DNA of 64,000 bases from Dichetophora obliterata (taxonomy: Eukaryota > Arthropoda > Insecta > Diptera > Sciomyzidae), in assembly GCA_963920525.1 (NCBI GenBank), contig OY986439.1, forward strand, positions 31,689,819 to 31,753,818, in the 5' to 3' direction. Below are positions 11,500 to 23,531 of this stretch, piece by piece. Made by a program: the position numbers and the translations under genes. A model generated the notes under the pieces. The model ran no database searches. It was not told where the DNA came from and saw nothing but the letters and a program-made list of their open reading frames with translations. Numbering within the stretch: the first letter of the stretch is position 1; the number at the start of each line of letters is the position of its first letter.

Positions 11500-13240
11500 A
11501 AATAAGTATAGAATGAATTAAATATAAAGGGTTGCCACCTACTAGTATGTATTTTTAAGAATTTTAAACATAGTTTAACAGTGTTAGGGGTCGCTGATTT
11601 CGAAACTCAAGTCAGAATTTAAAATTCAATATGGTTAATAGGGCTGCCACCTAATTTTTTTTATTTTTACGAATTCGGTGCTGGCGCGAACACTAGGTAA
11701 AAATGGGTCGCTGAATCTGAATCTGTTGTCAGAATTTCAAAATTTGAACTTTTTGAACGATCCTTCGCTTTTTACAGTACTTCTGAATATAATTCTCTTC
11801 TTAAAAGATAAAACAGAGATAAGTTTTTTAGACAAATTCTAAATATAAAAAGAGTTATATCTTAAAAAGTTCTGCATGATTTTTATGTGTGATACCTCGT
11901 TGAATAGATACTAAAGCCCTGCGTCGGTGGATCTATTTGAACGTACACACACTGTGATTTATTGCATTGCTCACAGTTGACTGTCATCTAATAACACTTG
12001 AGACTTTGATTTGCTCAACACCAAACGAAAGCCTAAAACGACAAGCAATACTCATTTTCTCTCTCGGCAATCCATGCTCGGCGTGTTTTTGTTCGTCAAC
12101 ACCACAAGCAATGAAATTGAATCATTAAGGGTAGGATGAGAATAAAAAGCAATATAATAGATCATTCAAAGCAATAGATCATTTGGATCATTTTGATAAT
12201 TTTAATCAGCGGTCGTCAGCGCCTAACTAGACATTTTTTTACACCAACTTCAAGATTTTCAAGATTAACTAGGTAAAAAGGGGTCGCTGAATCTGAATCC
12301 GTGGTCAGAATTTTAAAATTATAAAATTTTGAAATAATAGGGTTGCCACCTAATAATATGTATTTTTAAGGGTTTTAAACATCATTTATCAGTGTTATGG
12401 GGTCGCTGATATCGAATCTGAAGTCAGAATTTTAAAATTCAAAATGGTGGATAGGGTTGCCACCTTCATTTTTGCATTTTTATGAATTCGGGGCTGGCAA
12501 AAAAAAATTATACAACAAAAAGGGGTCGCTGAATCCGAATCCATGGTCAGAATTTCAAAATTATAAAATTTTGAAACAATAGGGTTGCCACCTAATAATA
12601 TGTATTTTTAAAAGTTTTAAACATCATTTATCAGTGTTAGGGGGTCGCTGATATCGAATCTGATGTCAGAATTTGAAAATTCAAGATGGTGGATAGGGTT
12701 GCCACCTTAATTTTTTTATTTTTACGAATTCATTTCTATTTTAAAAAGAAAAAGCAAACCTATTATTTCAAAATTTTGTAATTTTGAAATTCTGACCATG
12801 GATTCGGATTCAGCGACCCACTTTTGGTCTATCATTTTTTTTGCCAGCCCCGAATTCATAAAAATGCAAAAAATGAAGATGGCAACCCTATCCACCATCT
12901 TGAATTTTAAAATGCTGACTTCAGATCCGATATCAGCGACCCCCTAACACTGATAAATGACGTTTAAAACTCTTAAAAATACATATTATTAGGTGGCAAC
13001 CCTATAATAAAAAAATTACATTATTTTTAAGTTCTGACAACGGATTCGGATTCAGCGACCCATTTTTACGCGAGGTTCGCACCAGCATCGCATTTGTAAA
13101 AATAAAACAAAAAATATGTGGCAACCCTATTACCCATTTTTAGTTTTAAAATTCTGACTTCAGATTCGAAATACACTGTAAAATAATGATGCGTGACCCA
13201 TTTTAACCTAGTGTTCGCGCCCGCACCGTATTCGTTGTCT
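11500..13240. repeat. Inverted array of GGTCGCTGA and AGGGTTGCCACC modules
   Basis: Modules of about 90-120 bases alternate. One type has GGGGTCGCTGA(A/T) and TCAGAATTT, the other has AGGGTTGCCACCT. They run in one direction at 11527-11760 and 12260-12740 and in the opposite direction at 12760-13215 (GGTGGCAACCCT, TCAGCGACCC). The block therefore folds on itself around 12750. The 11780-12230 stretch between the arms looks inserted. No coding frame is visible. Confidence 0.75.
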
Positions 13241-13725
13241 GACATAAATCATCTATTGCCAGTCAACAAGCTTTCGTTGCATTGACTGCAGTGAGCTCTC
13301 TGACAACGATATCTTAGATCAACAATATCAATGATCTGTTTTTTATTGCTCTATCATGTTTTGTTTGTCTTCGCTGCAATCACACAAATGATTACTTTGC
13401 AGCAAGCAAGACAGTGCAGTGTAGTGTGAAATGAACAAATGTTTTGAAACCGGTTTTAAGTGCACCTACGCAGGGCTCTATTAGATACCAGCAATGATAC
13501 CTTTCTCTTGGTACCCACAAAGCTCAGTTTTGTTGGAAAAATGACAAACAACAGCAAAATTAGGCCATTTTTTCTCAACTTTGGCCTGCATTTTTTTCAG
13601 ATTTGGATTAAGGAGGCCAAAATCCACATACTAAAAAAAAAATATTAATAAAGAGAGTTGTCGCTATTTTTTAATTGTTCCTTATTTTTCATCTGAATAA
13701 TTTATAATAATTTTAAAAATCGAAA
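13241..13725. other. Unassigned sequence with a dispersed motif shared with 62.9-63.3 kb
   Basis: The stretch around 13480-13640 (GATACC...TTCTCTTGGTACCCACAAAGCTCAG) resembles 63215-63330. The stretch 11860-11910 resembles 62870-62950. These are probably copies of one dispersed element. No gene is seen. Confidence 0.4.
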
Positions 13726-14030
13726 AGTGGCGGCCGTAGCCTAGTGGGTAGAGTGCGTGGCCCCTAAGCTAAAGAACCGCGGTAGCCCGGGTTCAATTCC
13801 AGCCTTGACAGAAATTTTTTTCAATTGAATTAATTTTTCTGTTCGGTCGTCACCTCTCTGCATACAATGGCAAGCCTCAGAGAGTAAAAATTGCCATATA
13901 AAGCTTTTTGAGAACATAAGCCGTTCGGAGTCGGCATAAAACACGTAGGTCCAGTTCTCGATCATTTGTGACCAAACATTTAATAGCACGCACAACACAA
14001 TTGATCAATAGAAGCTAGGTCAAAGTCCTT
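13726..14030 (+). repeat. tRNA-derived SINE
   Basis: The head has a pol III A-box (TAGCCTAGTGGGTAGAG) and, about 50 bases on, a B-box (GGGTTCAATTCC), spaced as in a tRNA. A non-tRNA body of about 220 bases follows. The cloverleaf stems are degenerate, so it is not a functional tRNA gene. No long A-tail is left. Confidence 0.75.
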
Positions 14031-14154
14031 CCAAGGCCTGAAATGGCCAGTTTATTTTTTTATTTAGTTTAAAAAAATCAGTGTTTCTATAGTAAAATCA
14101 TAATTAATAAACAGAGTGCTCATTCCTGTGCACTCAGGGGCACAGTAATCGTCA

Positions 14155-14620
14155 ATAAAAATTTTGGGCAATAGTTCATTTGATAATTTTTGGGCAATCG
14201 TTCATAATGAAAAATAGCCCAAAATACAATTTTGGGCAATCGTTTCTTTTCCTTTTTGGGCGATAGTTCATTTGAAAAATTTTAGGCGATTGCTCATTAA
14301 GAACGATTGCCCAAAATGTGTCAAATGATATATCGCCCACACACTTTTTTGGGCAATCGTTCATTTACAACTTTTTTGCTTTAGGGTTTTGGGCAAACTA
14401 AAATTAAGCAAACTGAACGAACGCCCAAAATTTTGTACGATAACCTAATTTCATTGCTTAGCGCGTTTGTACATTTTTGGAAATTTCGGCGATTGATTGT
14501 TCATTGCGAACAATCACCAAATAAAAAATATGTTTTTATGCCCAAAATGTTAAATGACTGATTGCCCGAATGGCATTCAATCGTTTTTGTTTTTGGACGT
14601 TAGGGTTTTGGGCGATCATT
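14155..14620. repeat. Cluster of GGGCAATCGTTCATT motifs in both orientations
   Basis: More than a dozen copies of TTTTGGGCAATCGTTCATT-like words, including TTTTGGGCGATAGTTC variants, lie 30-60 bases apart, some inverted as GAACGATTGCCCAAAA. The cluster ends within about 20 bases of a LINE fragment. It carries no gene. Confidence 0.8.
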
Positions 14621-15108
14621 TGCACAGACTGTTTTAATACCGTACAGATGCTATTGGAATGATCTTTAGACAGTGCCTTCTGTAGACGGGTTGCTGCTGG
14701 TAGACTGTCGATTTTCTCGTAGTAAGCCCTCCACGTTGCCCTGTTTGATCTTCTAAGCTCAGTGTTGTATTTGGTTAAAGCTTGCTTACATAGGGTCAAC
14801 TCTCCCGTTTGCTTAGCTTTGATGTAAAGTTTTCTATTGTTTTTTCTAAACTTTCCAAGCTCTTTGTTCCACCAAGGTACTTTCCTACGGGACTTGATAG
14901 TCTTCAGCGGGCAGCTCTACTAGAATGCTAGCGTTAACTTGGTTTTGAGTTGTGTGACCTCAAATTCAAGCTCTTCCCTAGTGTCGATATGCTGAGTTGA
15001 GTTATCTAGGTCTAGGCCTAGTCTATGCCTAAAGATTTCCCAATTTGTATTTCTCGAGTTTCTAAAAGAATGGCAGGTCTCCATGGGTGTCTCCATATCA
15101 AACCTAAT

Positions 15109-16597
15109 AGCTGCGTTCCTTTCGCCTTAATATAATTGCGATAACAAATTTTCTCAAAGGAACGGCAAGAAAAACGACGCGAAGAGGGCACTACCGTTGC
15201 AGTCAAAATGTAATTCAAACAAGCAATCATGATACAATAACTATTTGGTGTCATGAGAATGTGTGTCGTTCAAAACTGTTGTGAACTGTTATGCTAGCGA
15301 TACCTTAGTGAACGATGTTTTTCTCTGAATGTGTTTTACTCTAAACGTCAGAAAAATTATAAATTATTTAATATAATTATTAATATTATGGAATTATATA
15401 AATAATTAAAGTGCAATTGTTGACTCCGCTGAATGCGTCCAATGTGTGTGACACACGTGGTTTGTTTTACAATCTTTTGTTTAACATTCGATGGTCGCAG
15501 CCCGTGAGGAAATAGGTAGCTGTCATGACTACCTAATAGTCATTGTATTAGAGTTGGGTCGTTCCGGACCTGCATAGTTCATGGAACTATGTTCAGTCTC
15601 GGACATAGTTCCAATCATTCCATCTGTACGATTTAAGCATGTTCAAACAGTTCCGATTGCAATAAAAATTTTTTAATTGAGCAACATCTCTTTCGCACTT
15701 ACATAAATTAATCGAATTGTTTGAGCGACGACAAGTAAGCCAATTATGCATGTGAGAGTGAAAGAAATAATAGATAAAATTAAAAATGATATATCGTCAT
15801 TCCGGTTGTGTGCATTGTTCAGCATTGCTGTTTATTTTTGCTTTTAACATATGAAACAGAACAATCACGAAATGACATTGAGCATGCTTCTGTTACTTTC
15901 ATTCTTATAAAGAGAACTGCTGGAACTATATAGTTCCGCGAACATGCTTAAAGCTGATGAACTATATAGTTCCGCGAACATGCTTAAAGCTGATGAACTA
16001 TAAGATGCAACTGCAAATGATTTTCAGCAACATTATAAATTTACAACATGAACTTTATTTACTAAATGAAATTATTTACTAAATGATAGAAGTTAATTTT
16101 TTATATAAACTAAAGAAATGTTTTTCTTTAATTAAAAAATATAGAAATAAAAAATATTGAACTGTTCTGCAGTTCAAATAAACAAAGGAACTAAATAGTT
16201 CCGCGGACATGCTTCAAACTCCCTCTGTAGTTCAACAAGCAGACAAGCCAAATAGTCTATACAGTTCAAATAAGCAAAGGAACTAGATAGTTCCGCGGAC
16301 ATGTTTCCGTGAACTAGTTCCTTTCTTCAAAAGAATCGTTCCATGTCCGTTCCGTCTCTGGAACTGTTAAGCACAAGCCTTCATTGTATCAAACAAACAA
16401 ATAATTCAAAAAATGAAATGACAGCTCTTAAAAATATACACGTGCGACACCTGTGTTTCAAATTTTTTGAAGGCTATATCACAATTTTATATGGATAGCA
16501 AAAATAATCCTATTTGTTATAGGATTATTACTTTTGTTTTTGCTTTGCATGTAAAAAAAAATAATCTGGATTATTTTGAAGCGAATGGAACGCAGCT
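15109..16597. mobile_element. Non-autonomous TIR element, 1489 bp, 3-bp AAT duplication
   Basis: Terminal repeats AGCTGCGTTCC and GGAACGCAGCT bound the insertion. AAT occurs at both flanks, and removing the element restores a LINE frame. Three-base duplications are known for PIF/Harbinger and some CACTA elements; the superfamily is left open. The interior has no transposase and includes a palindrome-rich segment (15550-16370). Confidence 0.75.
15550..16370. repeat. Palindromic GGAACTATATAGTTCC repeat segment
   Basis: The palindrome and variants such as GGAACTAAATAGTTCC and GGAACTAGATAGTTCC recur, each followed by GCG(A/G)ACATG. At 15940-16000 two units are in direct tandem. The segment starts GTCGTTCCGGACC and ends CCGTTCCGTCTCTGGAAC, so it may be an element nested in the larger one. 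Confidence 0.7.
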
Positions 16598-16869
16598 AAT
16601 GTTACAATGATCAGACAAGGAAACCTTCCCAGAGACATGCCACCTACAAATATAACACAAATGGCACCACAAATTTTTTGTTTGCATACAAATATATACT
16701 AGTGTATTGACCCGGCCTAGGGCCGGAAGCGCGTTTCTACATACAAATAGTTTAAGTTATTGAAAAAGTTAAGGAATTTGAAATTTTTGTTAGAATTTTT
16801 TTTATATATGAACTTTTTTTATTTGTATTTGTGATTATAATAGTTTCCTGTAAACATTTGGAAGATGAT

Positions 16870-17660
16870 TGGAAGAGCGGTTCATTTGGCGAATCACTTG
16901 CGATTTGAAAGACGGACCGCTTTTCGATCTCCCAAGCGATGAATGCACAATACAAGAAAAATCTTCAAAATCTTCTCTCGCTCATTTCAGCGCTCGTAGG
17001 AAAATGCATCGCTCTTCGATCGCCCAAGCGATGAATGCGCGATTCAAGAACAGTTTTAAAAATCTTCCTTCGCTTATTTCGGCGATGGTTGGAAGATGGA
17101 TCGCTTTTCGATCGCCCAAGCGCTGAATGCGCGATTCAAGAAAAATCTACAAAATCTTCCTTCGCTTATTCCGGCGATAAATAATTTTTTTTATTGAATT
17201 GCCGTATGGAAACTGAAAACATTTATATCAGCATGATTTTCGGTGGTCGATTTTTTTGTTGACCGATTTGACAAGGAATGTTGCGTATAAAACAACTTGT
17301 ACACTTCAACAAAGACGCTTTGCAACAAGTCGCTGAGAAACCCAAAAAAGCGATTCGTTTGCCATTCTTGTCGGCGAATCGCTAAGAACTTCTCTTGGCA
17401 ATTCGTTTAAGACTCTTCCTAGCAAATCACTTAGAAACTCTTTAGGCAATTCGTTCGCTAATCTTCCTGGCGAAGCGCTTAAAACCCCTCTCGGTTATTC
17501 GTTAGCGACTCTTCCCAGCGAATCTTCCCTGCGAATCGCTTTTATGGCCTCAGCTGCTTACATTCGGCGATACCCGGATGACTCCCAAATGATCTTGCCG
17601 GCGCGATTGTCTCATCTTCCAAGCAATTCGCTGGCGATTCTGAGGCGATTGAAAATGTTT
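16870..17660. repeat. Minisatellite-like region with GCGATTC / GAATCGC motifs
   Basis: Roughly 95-base units containing GATCGCCCAAGCGATGAATGC repeat three times at 16900-17185. A second zone, 17340-17560, has shorter units with ATTCGTT(C/T)G, CTCTTCC and GCGAATCGCT. The motif GCGATTCG or its complement is shared by both zones. Frames within it are artefacts of the repeat. Confidence 0.7.
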
Positions 17661-19220
17661 GCAGGTTTAAATTATAATAAAACAAAAAGGTTACCGAAGG
17701 ACTGACAGCTTTTTACCAAATTTGTGAATATATTGCTCATTAAATTTAATGAGTTTAATGTCAATGAATTTAATAATGTGTGAATAATGAGTTATTGGGG
17801 AAAAGTATTTATATTTGAAATCCAATTCATCAAATCCAATCCAAAAAATCCAATTCATTATAACCAATAGAATTAATCCAATCCGTCACTTAATCCAATT
17901 CGTTTGTTTAATTGCATCTCATGTCGGCGTTGATCTTTTGGCATCTACGTTTTCCGAATGAGTGCTTGTATCTTCATTAAGACCTGATCGTTTCTTCTTC
18001 AATGTCTCTTGTGTGGACAGTTTCGTTTTTACGAATTAGTCGATTTATGCCTGCTTCTGTGCCTCGGCGTGATGTAGATTGCTCTGCGATGTCGTGATCA
18101 GCATTTTTGCAACATGTTGCTCTTTTAGCATCGATAAATTTATAAAGGGGTTTCCTGGCTTTATCTTGTGTGCCATCTTGCTTGCCTTCCCATTTCCTGT
18201 TGACTTTTTTTGGCAATAGCTTCTTTTTTTTTGGCTCAATGGTCCTCTCATGACGTTAGTTAGCTCCTTATTACGACGTCTTCTAGCTTCGTTATTGTGT
18301 CCAAGGTTTCTTGGCTTTGTCTTGCTCGCCATCTTGCCTTGCTTTCGGATGCCTTACGGCGTGCTCTGTCTTGGCTCATTTTGACTCTTTTATATAAGTA
18401 TAAGTCATTATAGGGCTCGGATTTTGATGACCTAAAAAAATGACAAAAATTACCTAAAAACTGCAGAAAATTACCCAAAAACTGACAAAAATTACCTAAA
18501 AAACGCAAACAGTTGCATAAAAAATAAACAAAAAATTATGCCTTAAAAATGAAACATTACTAAATAAAAATTTATTTTATACTAGCATATCCTGAGTTTC
18601 TATTTAACACTTGTTTCGTTTTTCTACATATCCTTTCGTCAGTTTCACCACGCGTAGAGCTTTTTTTCATCAAAGTCTATAAATAAAGCTACTCCATTGT
18701 CGAGAGGTAGTGTTTTTGATTGAAGGGACTCTAGTGTTAAAGGAATATGTTTAAAAATTTGCATTTTGACATTTTTTGGAAAAAAAACAAAACAAAATTA
18801 TTTAAAAATTACACTGAAATGACCTAAGAAACAGAAAAATGCTCTAAAAATTAAAAATGTTCAAAAATGACGATAAAATAACTTAAAAATCTCTAAAAAT
18901 TACCAAAAAATGCCCCTAAGTATAGTAAAAATGACCTGAAAACTAAAAACGATGAAAAATGACGAAAAAATGTCCTAAAAACTTTTCATATTTGGAATTT
19001 AGGAAATATAAATGGACTTTTTTTTTTAGATAGATATTGTTTATTGGTAGTAAAAATCGTTATAATTATCTAATGAAAGCTCAATTTACAGAAATTGGTT
19101 TTGACCTTAATTCTTTAATAGTATAATAAAAGTAAATAATGTGTTAAGAAAATAAATTTTACGAAGGAAAACTACAAAAAAAAACCTACGTATATAAATC
19201 TTAAGAGTAGGGGTTAACAA
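17661..19220. other. AT-rich region with polypurine repeats; no confident gene
   Basis: The stretches 18425-18510 and 18780-18990 are runs of AAAAATGACCTAAAAA-like units. Between 17930 and 18370 the - strand has short overlapping frames rich in Lys and Arg (RRKASESKARWRARQSQ). They look like decayed mobile-element coding sequence, but the family is unclear. Confidence 0.4.
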
Positions 19221-20448
19221 TTGGGGGTTGGAATTAGTTTTAAAGGTTTTCTAAGAGATGGCGTAGCTATCAATAGATCGCATCGGGAACACCTGTGACT
19301 ATATTCATTTCAAAGCACATTGTCTAAGCTTCATTTTTCATTATGTGTCATTCCACTGAAGTGTAAACAACATATATTTTTTCTCTGTGAACATGTCGAC
19401 TTTCGTTCCAACAAAACGCAATTTGCGGGAAGGTTTACTTTTGTGCTTCCATTTGAAGAAAAAAGCGGTTGAAGCACAACGCACGCTTACTGAGGCTTAC
19501 GGGGACTATGCTCCATCGATTTCTACTTGTGAGTACTGGTTCCGTCGGTTTAAAAGTGGTGATTTTGATACGGAAGACAAAGAGCGTCCGGGCCAGCCGA
19601 AAAAGTTTGAAGATGAGGAATTGGAGGCTTTGCTCGATGAAGACCCGTGTCAAACCCTTCAAGAATTGTCAGAATCATTGGGAGTCGACTTATCAACGGT
19701 CGGCAAACGCTTGAAGGCCATGGGAATGATTCAAAGCAAGGAAATTGGGTGCCGTACCAGTTGAAGCCGAGAGACGTTGAACGGCGATTTTGCATGTGCG
19801 AACAACTGCTTCAACGGCATAAAAGGAAGAGTTTTTTGCATCGTATTGTCACTGGCGATAAAAAGTGGATCCATTACGATAATCCTAAGCGAAAAAAATC
19901 GTGGGGACCACCCGGCCATGCACCAACATCGAGGGCCAAGCCGAACTATGAGCTGCTAAAACCTAACGAAACCATCACTGGGGAACGCTACCAACAACAA
20001 TTGATGCAATTGAGCCGAGCATTAAAGGTTAAACGGCCGGAATATGCCAAAAGACACGACAAAGTGGTTTTTCAACATGACAACGCACGGCCACATGTTG
20101 CAAGAACCGTCAAGGAAACGTTGGAGGCGCTGAATTGGGATGTGCTACCCCACCCACCTTATAGCCCAGACATAGCCCCTTCCGACTACCACCTATTCAG
20201 ATCGATGACGCATGGCTTGGCTGAGCAGCGCTTCACTTCTTACGAGGATACCAAAAAATGGGTCGATTCGTGGATTGCCTCAAAAGACGAATCGTTCTTT
20301 CGGCGCGGAATCCATATGCTGCCAGAGAGATGGGAAAATGTTGTAGCTAACGATGGACAATACTTTGAATAATATACATTGTACCGTTGTTTCTAAATAA
20401 ATGCTCAAAAACCGAAAAAAAACCTTTAAAATTAATTCCAACCCCCAA
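19221..20448 (+). mobile_element. mariner (Tc1/mariner) transposon, about 1.23 kb
   Basis: Inverted ends of about 30 bases begin TTGGGGGTTGGAATTA at the left and match the reversed right end with one mismatch in that region. The right flank is TA. The left flank reads AA, so one base of the expected TA duplication appears mutated. A DD34D-type transposase gene lies inside. Confidence 0.9.
19387..20372 (+). pseudogene. mariner transposase, inactivated
   Basis: The paired helix-turn-helix N-terminus is intact (TCEYWFRRFKSGDFD, then STVGKRLKAMGM). A single-base frameshift near 19737 breaks the frame. The first catalytic Asp is in IVTGDKKW and the third in YSPDIAPSDYHLF. The stretch between RAKPN and YELLKP is missing about 17-18 residues relative to usual mariners, and this is where the second catalytic Asp sits. 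The deletion is in frame. The protein would be catalytically dead even if the frameshift were an assembly error. Confidence 0.9.
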
Positions 20449-20639
20449 TAGCTGCAAGTTAGAAGTTTATGAACAGTATATAACTATACAATAAAGTGTT
20501 GTTGTGAAGTAGAGAGTATGTTTTGAAGAAGAAAAAATAATTTATTATAATACAATAACAATAAAACATAATGATATACAAGAGTTAATTATTAACAAAG
20601 TTCTAATATGAGAGGGTTATAAGACGTACTACATTGCGT

Positions 20640-22040
20640 GTTAAATTTGGTTGTTATATCACATATTCGCCTAGAGATAAAAGAAACGTTTGACTCAAGA
20701 TGCAATTTTTTTGTTGAATGGTCCCAAGGAACGTTCAACATCATCCTCAACAGTTTATTTTGTCAGATTTGCAAACCTTTAATGTGTGTCTTAGCACAAC
20801 AACCCCAAACAGGGCATGCATACAGGATAATTGATTGGAATATCAATTTGCATATTAAAACCTTGTTCTCATAACTTATATTTGAGGAACGGTTTATAAG
20901 TGGATATAGCATTTTGATTGCTAGATTGAATTTATTTTTTATATTCTGCACGTGTTCACGAAATATAAGCTTTTTGTCAAGGATAACACCCAAGTATTTT
21001 GCTGAGTTAGACCAAGATATGTCATGATTGTTTATTATAAGATGATTACCGGGAAGGTTACAAATACTTCTTTTTCGTGTAAAAAAGATGGATTGCGTTT
21101 TGCTAGCATTCAGCTTAATTTTCCATTTAGACATGTATTCAGCAATGGTGTCTAGTGCCCTTTGCAAATTCAATAAAATATCATGTACAGAGTCATGAGA
21201 GAAAAAAAACACCTAAATCCTCTGCATACAGAGCATGATGGCAGCTTGTTAATTTTGGGAATTCGGAGGAGTATATTATATATAACAGCGGTCCGATTAC
21301 AGACCCTTGTGGAACACCTGCAGGAATTTTAACAACATCGGACAAAACGTTATTTATCGCAACGCAATAAGAACGGTTGTCGAGGAAGCTATTGATCAGC
21401 TTGATTAATTGAAGTGGGAACCCAAAATTTATAAGTTTATAAATTAACCCAGTATGCCAAAGCGAGTCAAAGGCTTTTTCGACATCAAAGAGAACCAAAG
21501 CAGTTGATTTCTTATTTATTAGACTTGATTTGATATGTTTGCAAATCCTTTTGATCTGCTGAGTAGTACTATGAAAGCTACGAAACCCAAATTGCTCGTT
21601 AGGGATAATACTTTTTTCATTTGCGAAAGCTTGTAGTTTATTTCTCATAACTTTTTCAAAAACTTTACTTAAAGAATTTAAGAGGCTAATTGGCCTATAA
21701 CTGCCCGCTTCATTTGTAGGTTTACCTGCCTTAGCAATAGGGATAACCTTCGCTTCTTTCCAAACAATTGAAAAGTATTGCAACTTTAAACATGAGTTTA
21801 AAATAAAGGTGAGAAAGCGGACAGCTATCATTGGCAAATTTTTATCCAAACCATTTGAATACTGTCTAGGCCGGAAGGCTTTTTGGTCTTGCATTCGTTC
21901 AACAAGAACAGAATATATTCCTCATCGACATCGGACTCGGTGGTAATTGATAGGAATTTGAAACGATCATAAACAGTATTTACAACAGCGTCATGATGAT
22001 GGAAACATAAATGGACGTTTTAAATAAGCAGGAAATCTCT
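20640..22040 (-). pseudogene. Jockey-type LINE reverse transcriptase fragment
   Basis: The - strand encodes KEAKVIPIAKAGK, SYRPISLLNSLSKVFEKVM, EQFGFRSFHSTTQQI, LFDVEKAFDSLWH and AGVPQGSVIGPLLY, the ordered reverse-transcriptase motifs of Jockey-superfamily LINEs. The catalytic YADD box reads YAED, a loss of the second-last acidic pair. A frameshift near 21200 separates the thumb region (KWKIKLNASKTQSIFF, KYLGVILDK). Both the endonuclease and the 3' end are missing. Confidence 0.85.
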
Positions 22041-22049
22041 TAGAAGCAG

Positions 22050-22734
22050 CAGAAATCCTAGCCCTGGTCATTACAATGCAAATTAAAATAGAGATAAATT
22101 AATTTTAAAAAAATTTAAGAGCACAGACAGAGTACAAATTCTTTTGACAGCTAAGTATGTATGTAGGCATGTTTGTTTTATGGGAATGAAAATGGAACGA
22201 AATCGAAAATAGTCAGACACCGTATAATGTCGTATGACATGACGTCATGTTCCATTGAGGAGACAGACCTGTAGCTCTTTCCTATAACAAAATCGGCAAG
22301 TAACCGATTTGTATGGCGTCACGCGTTATCGATCCCTAGTTACCGATTCCGTGACAACTAATGTTTATGTACGTTGAAGTTCATAAAAATTCGGTCCGTG
22401 GTGATGAAGAACATAAATCGAGAAGAAACGTTGCGAAATTGAGTCAAATGACAAGTAGCTGTCTACTTGCATTTATTTTATTTTATGTGCGCTAAAAATT
22501 TTATAATAAAAAGGCAATGGTCTTGTCATTAAAAAGTGATTATTTGCAGTTTAAGTAAATTAATTATGTAATATTGATGTGTATAATGTTTGCGGAAATG
22601 AATGTAAACTATTATGAATGTAAATAAATTGGACAATAAGTGATGTGTAACACAAACTTAGCAAATATTTGCAACCGGGTTCTTTTGCATTTTTAGAATA
22701 TTAATTGCGAGTACTTGTTATTTCATATATACCA
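22050..22734. other. Unassigned AT-rich sequence
   Basis: No gene is visible. The stretch 22290-22350 (TAACCGATTTG, ACGTCA) has an imperfect inverted relative at 23770-23825, which could be the ends of an outer element enclosing the fold-back at 22735. Support is weak. Confidence 0.3.
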
Positions 22735-23531
22735 GGGTTCGTATTTGCTCACTCATGAAGCTTCATGAATATGAAGGAATTTTTTGCTCAAAAAAAAACC
22801 TACTCATATTCATTTTTGTGAAGAGATGAGCAGATTTTTTTTGTTCATGAACTGAAGAAGAGCAAACCAGTTTGTGAACAAGAACATTTTTTACTCTTTC
22901 CAATAAACTGTTGCTATTCATCTCTTCTTCAATGTTTCACTTGTCATTCGTTGGCTCTTCATTTGTTCATGAATTTTCCACGAAGTGGTGAAGGCAACGG
23001 ATGATCCTCTCGTTCGTTTCGTTTAATTTTGTTTTTTAGATTCACACAACGTGTGCACGCTGTTATGTATTGAAGCGAGGCATTGAAATGGCTTGAATGT
23101 TTGTGTGTATGTATGTTAAGCAGCGTGGCAACAAGAATGCAATAACAAAGCATTGTGGGATTCTATGAAAAGTTTAATAAACAGCCACAGCTTTGTTTTT
23201 GATACGCATGCACAGTGGCTCATATGATGGTTGATAGCAAATAAAATTTACCTTTTCTATTTTGGGGGTTACAAATTCCATCTGTAGGGTAAAAAATTTA
23301 GAAATGAACGACAAGTGAAGCATTGAAGAACAGATGAATAGCAACAGTCTCTTCAAAAGAGTAAAAAATGTTCTTGTTCACAAACTAGTTTGCTCTTCTT
23401 CAGTTCATGAACAAAAAAAATCTGCTCATCTCTTCACAAAAACGAGCTCCTCACTTTGATTTTTCTTCATATTCTTAAATGAATGAATAGAAGCAGAAAT
23501 GAGCAGTTCATGAATGAGCAAGTGCGAACCC
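22735..23531. mobile_element. Fold-back element, about 800 bp
   Basis: Inverted arms of about 250 bases begin GGGTTCGTATTTGCTC at the left and GGGTTCGCACTTGCTC when the right arm is reversed. Within the arms GAAGAGCAAAC(C/T)AGTTTGTG pairs across the element. There is no coding capacity. The flanking duplication was not recognised. Confidence 0.8.

Larger units (their letters stand above)
14635..16700 (-). pseudogene. LINE ORF2 fragment (endonuclease-RT linker), split by a TIR element
   Basis: On the - strand, 15105-14635 encodes a LINE linker region with KVPWWNKELGKFRKNNRKLY and a basic helical stretch. The preceding part, SDHCNI, lies on the far side of an insertion at 16600-16620. Joining the two at the AAT duplication makes a continuous frame, SDHCNI then RFDMET, the end of an AP-endonuclease domain. 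At least two stops are present near 14920. The clade is probably Jockey/LOA-like. Confidence 0.65.

Noticed and set aside
13735..13815. Possible tRNA gene
   Set aside because: The promoter boxes are good but the cloverleaf is degenerate and a SINE body follows.
17977..18508. Lys/Arg-rich overlapping frames as a possible gene
   Set aside because: Short, overlapping in two frames, no recognisable domain; probably decayed mobile DNA.
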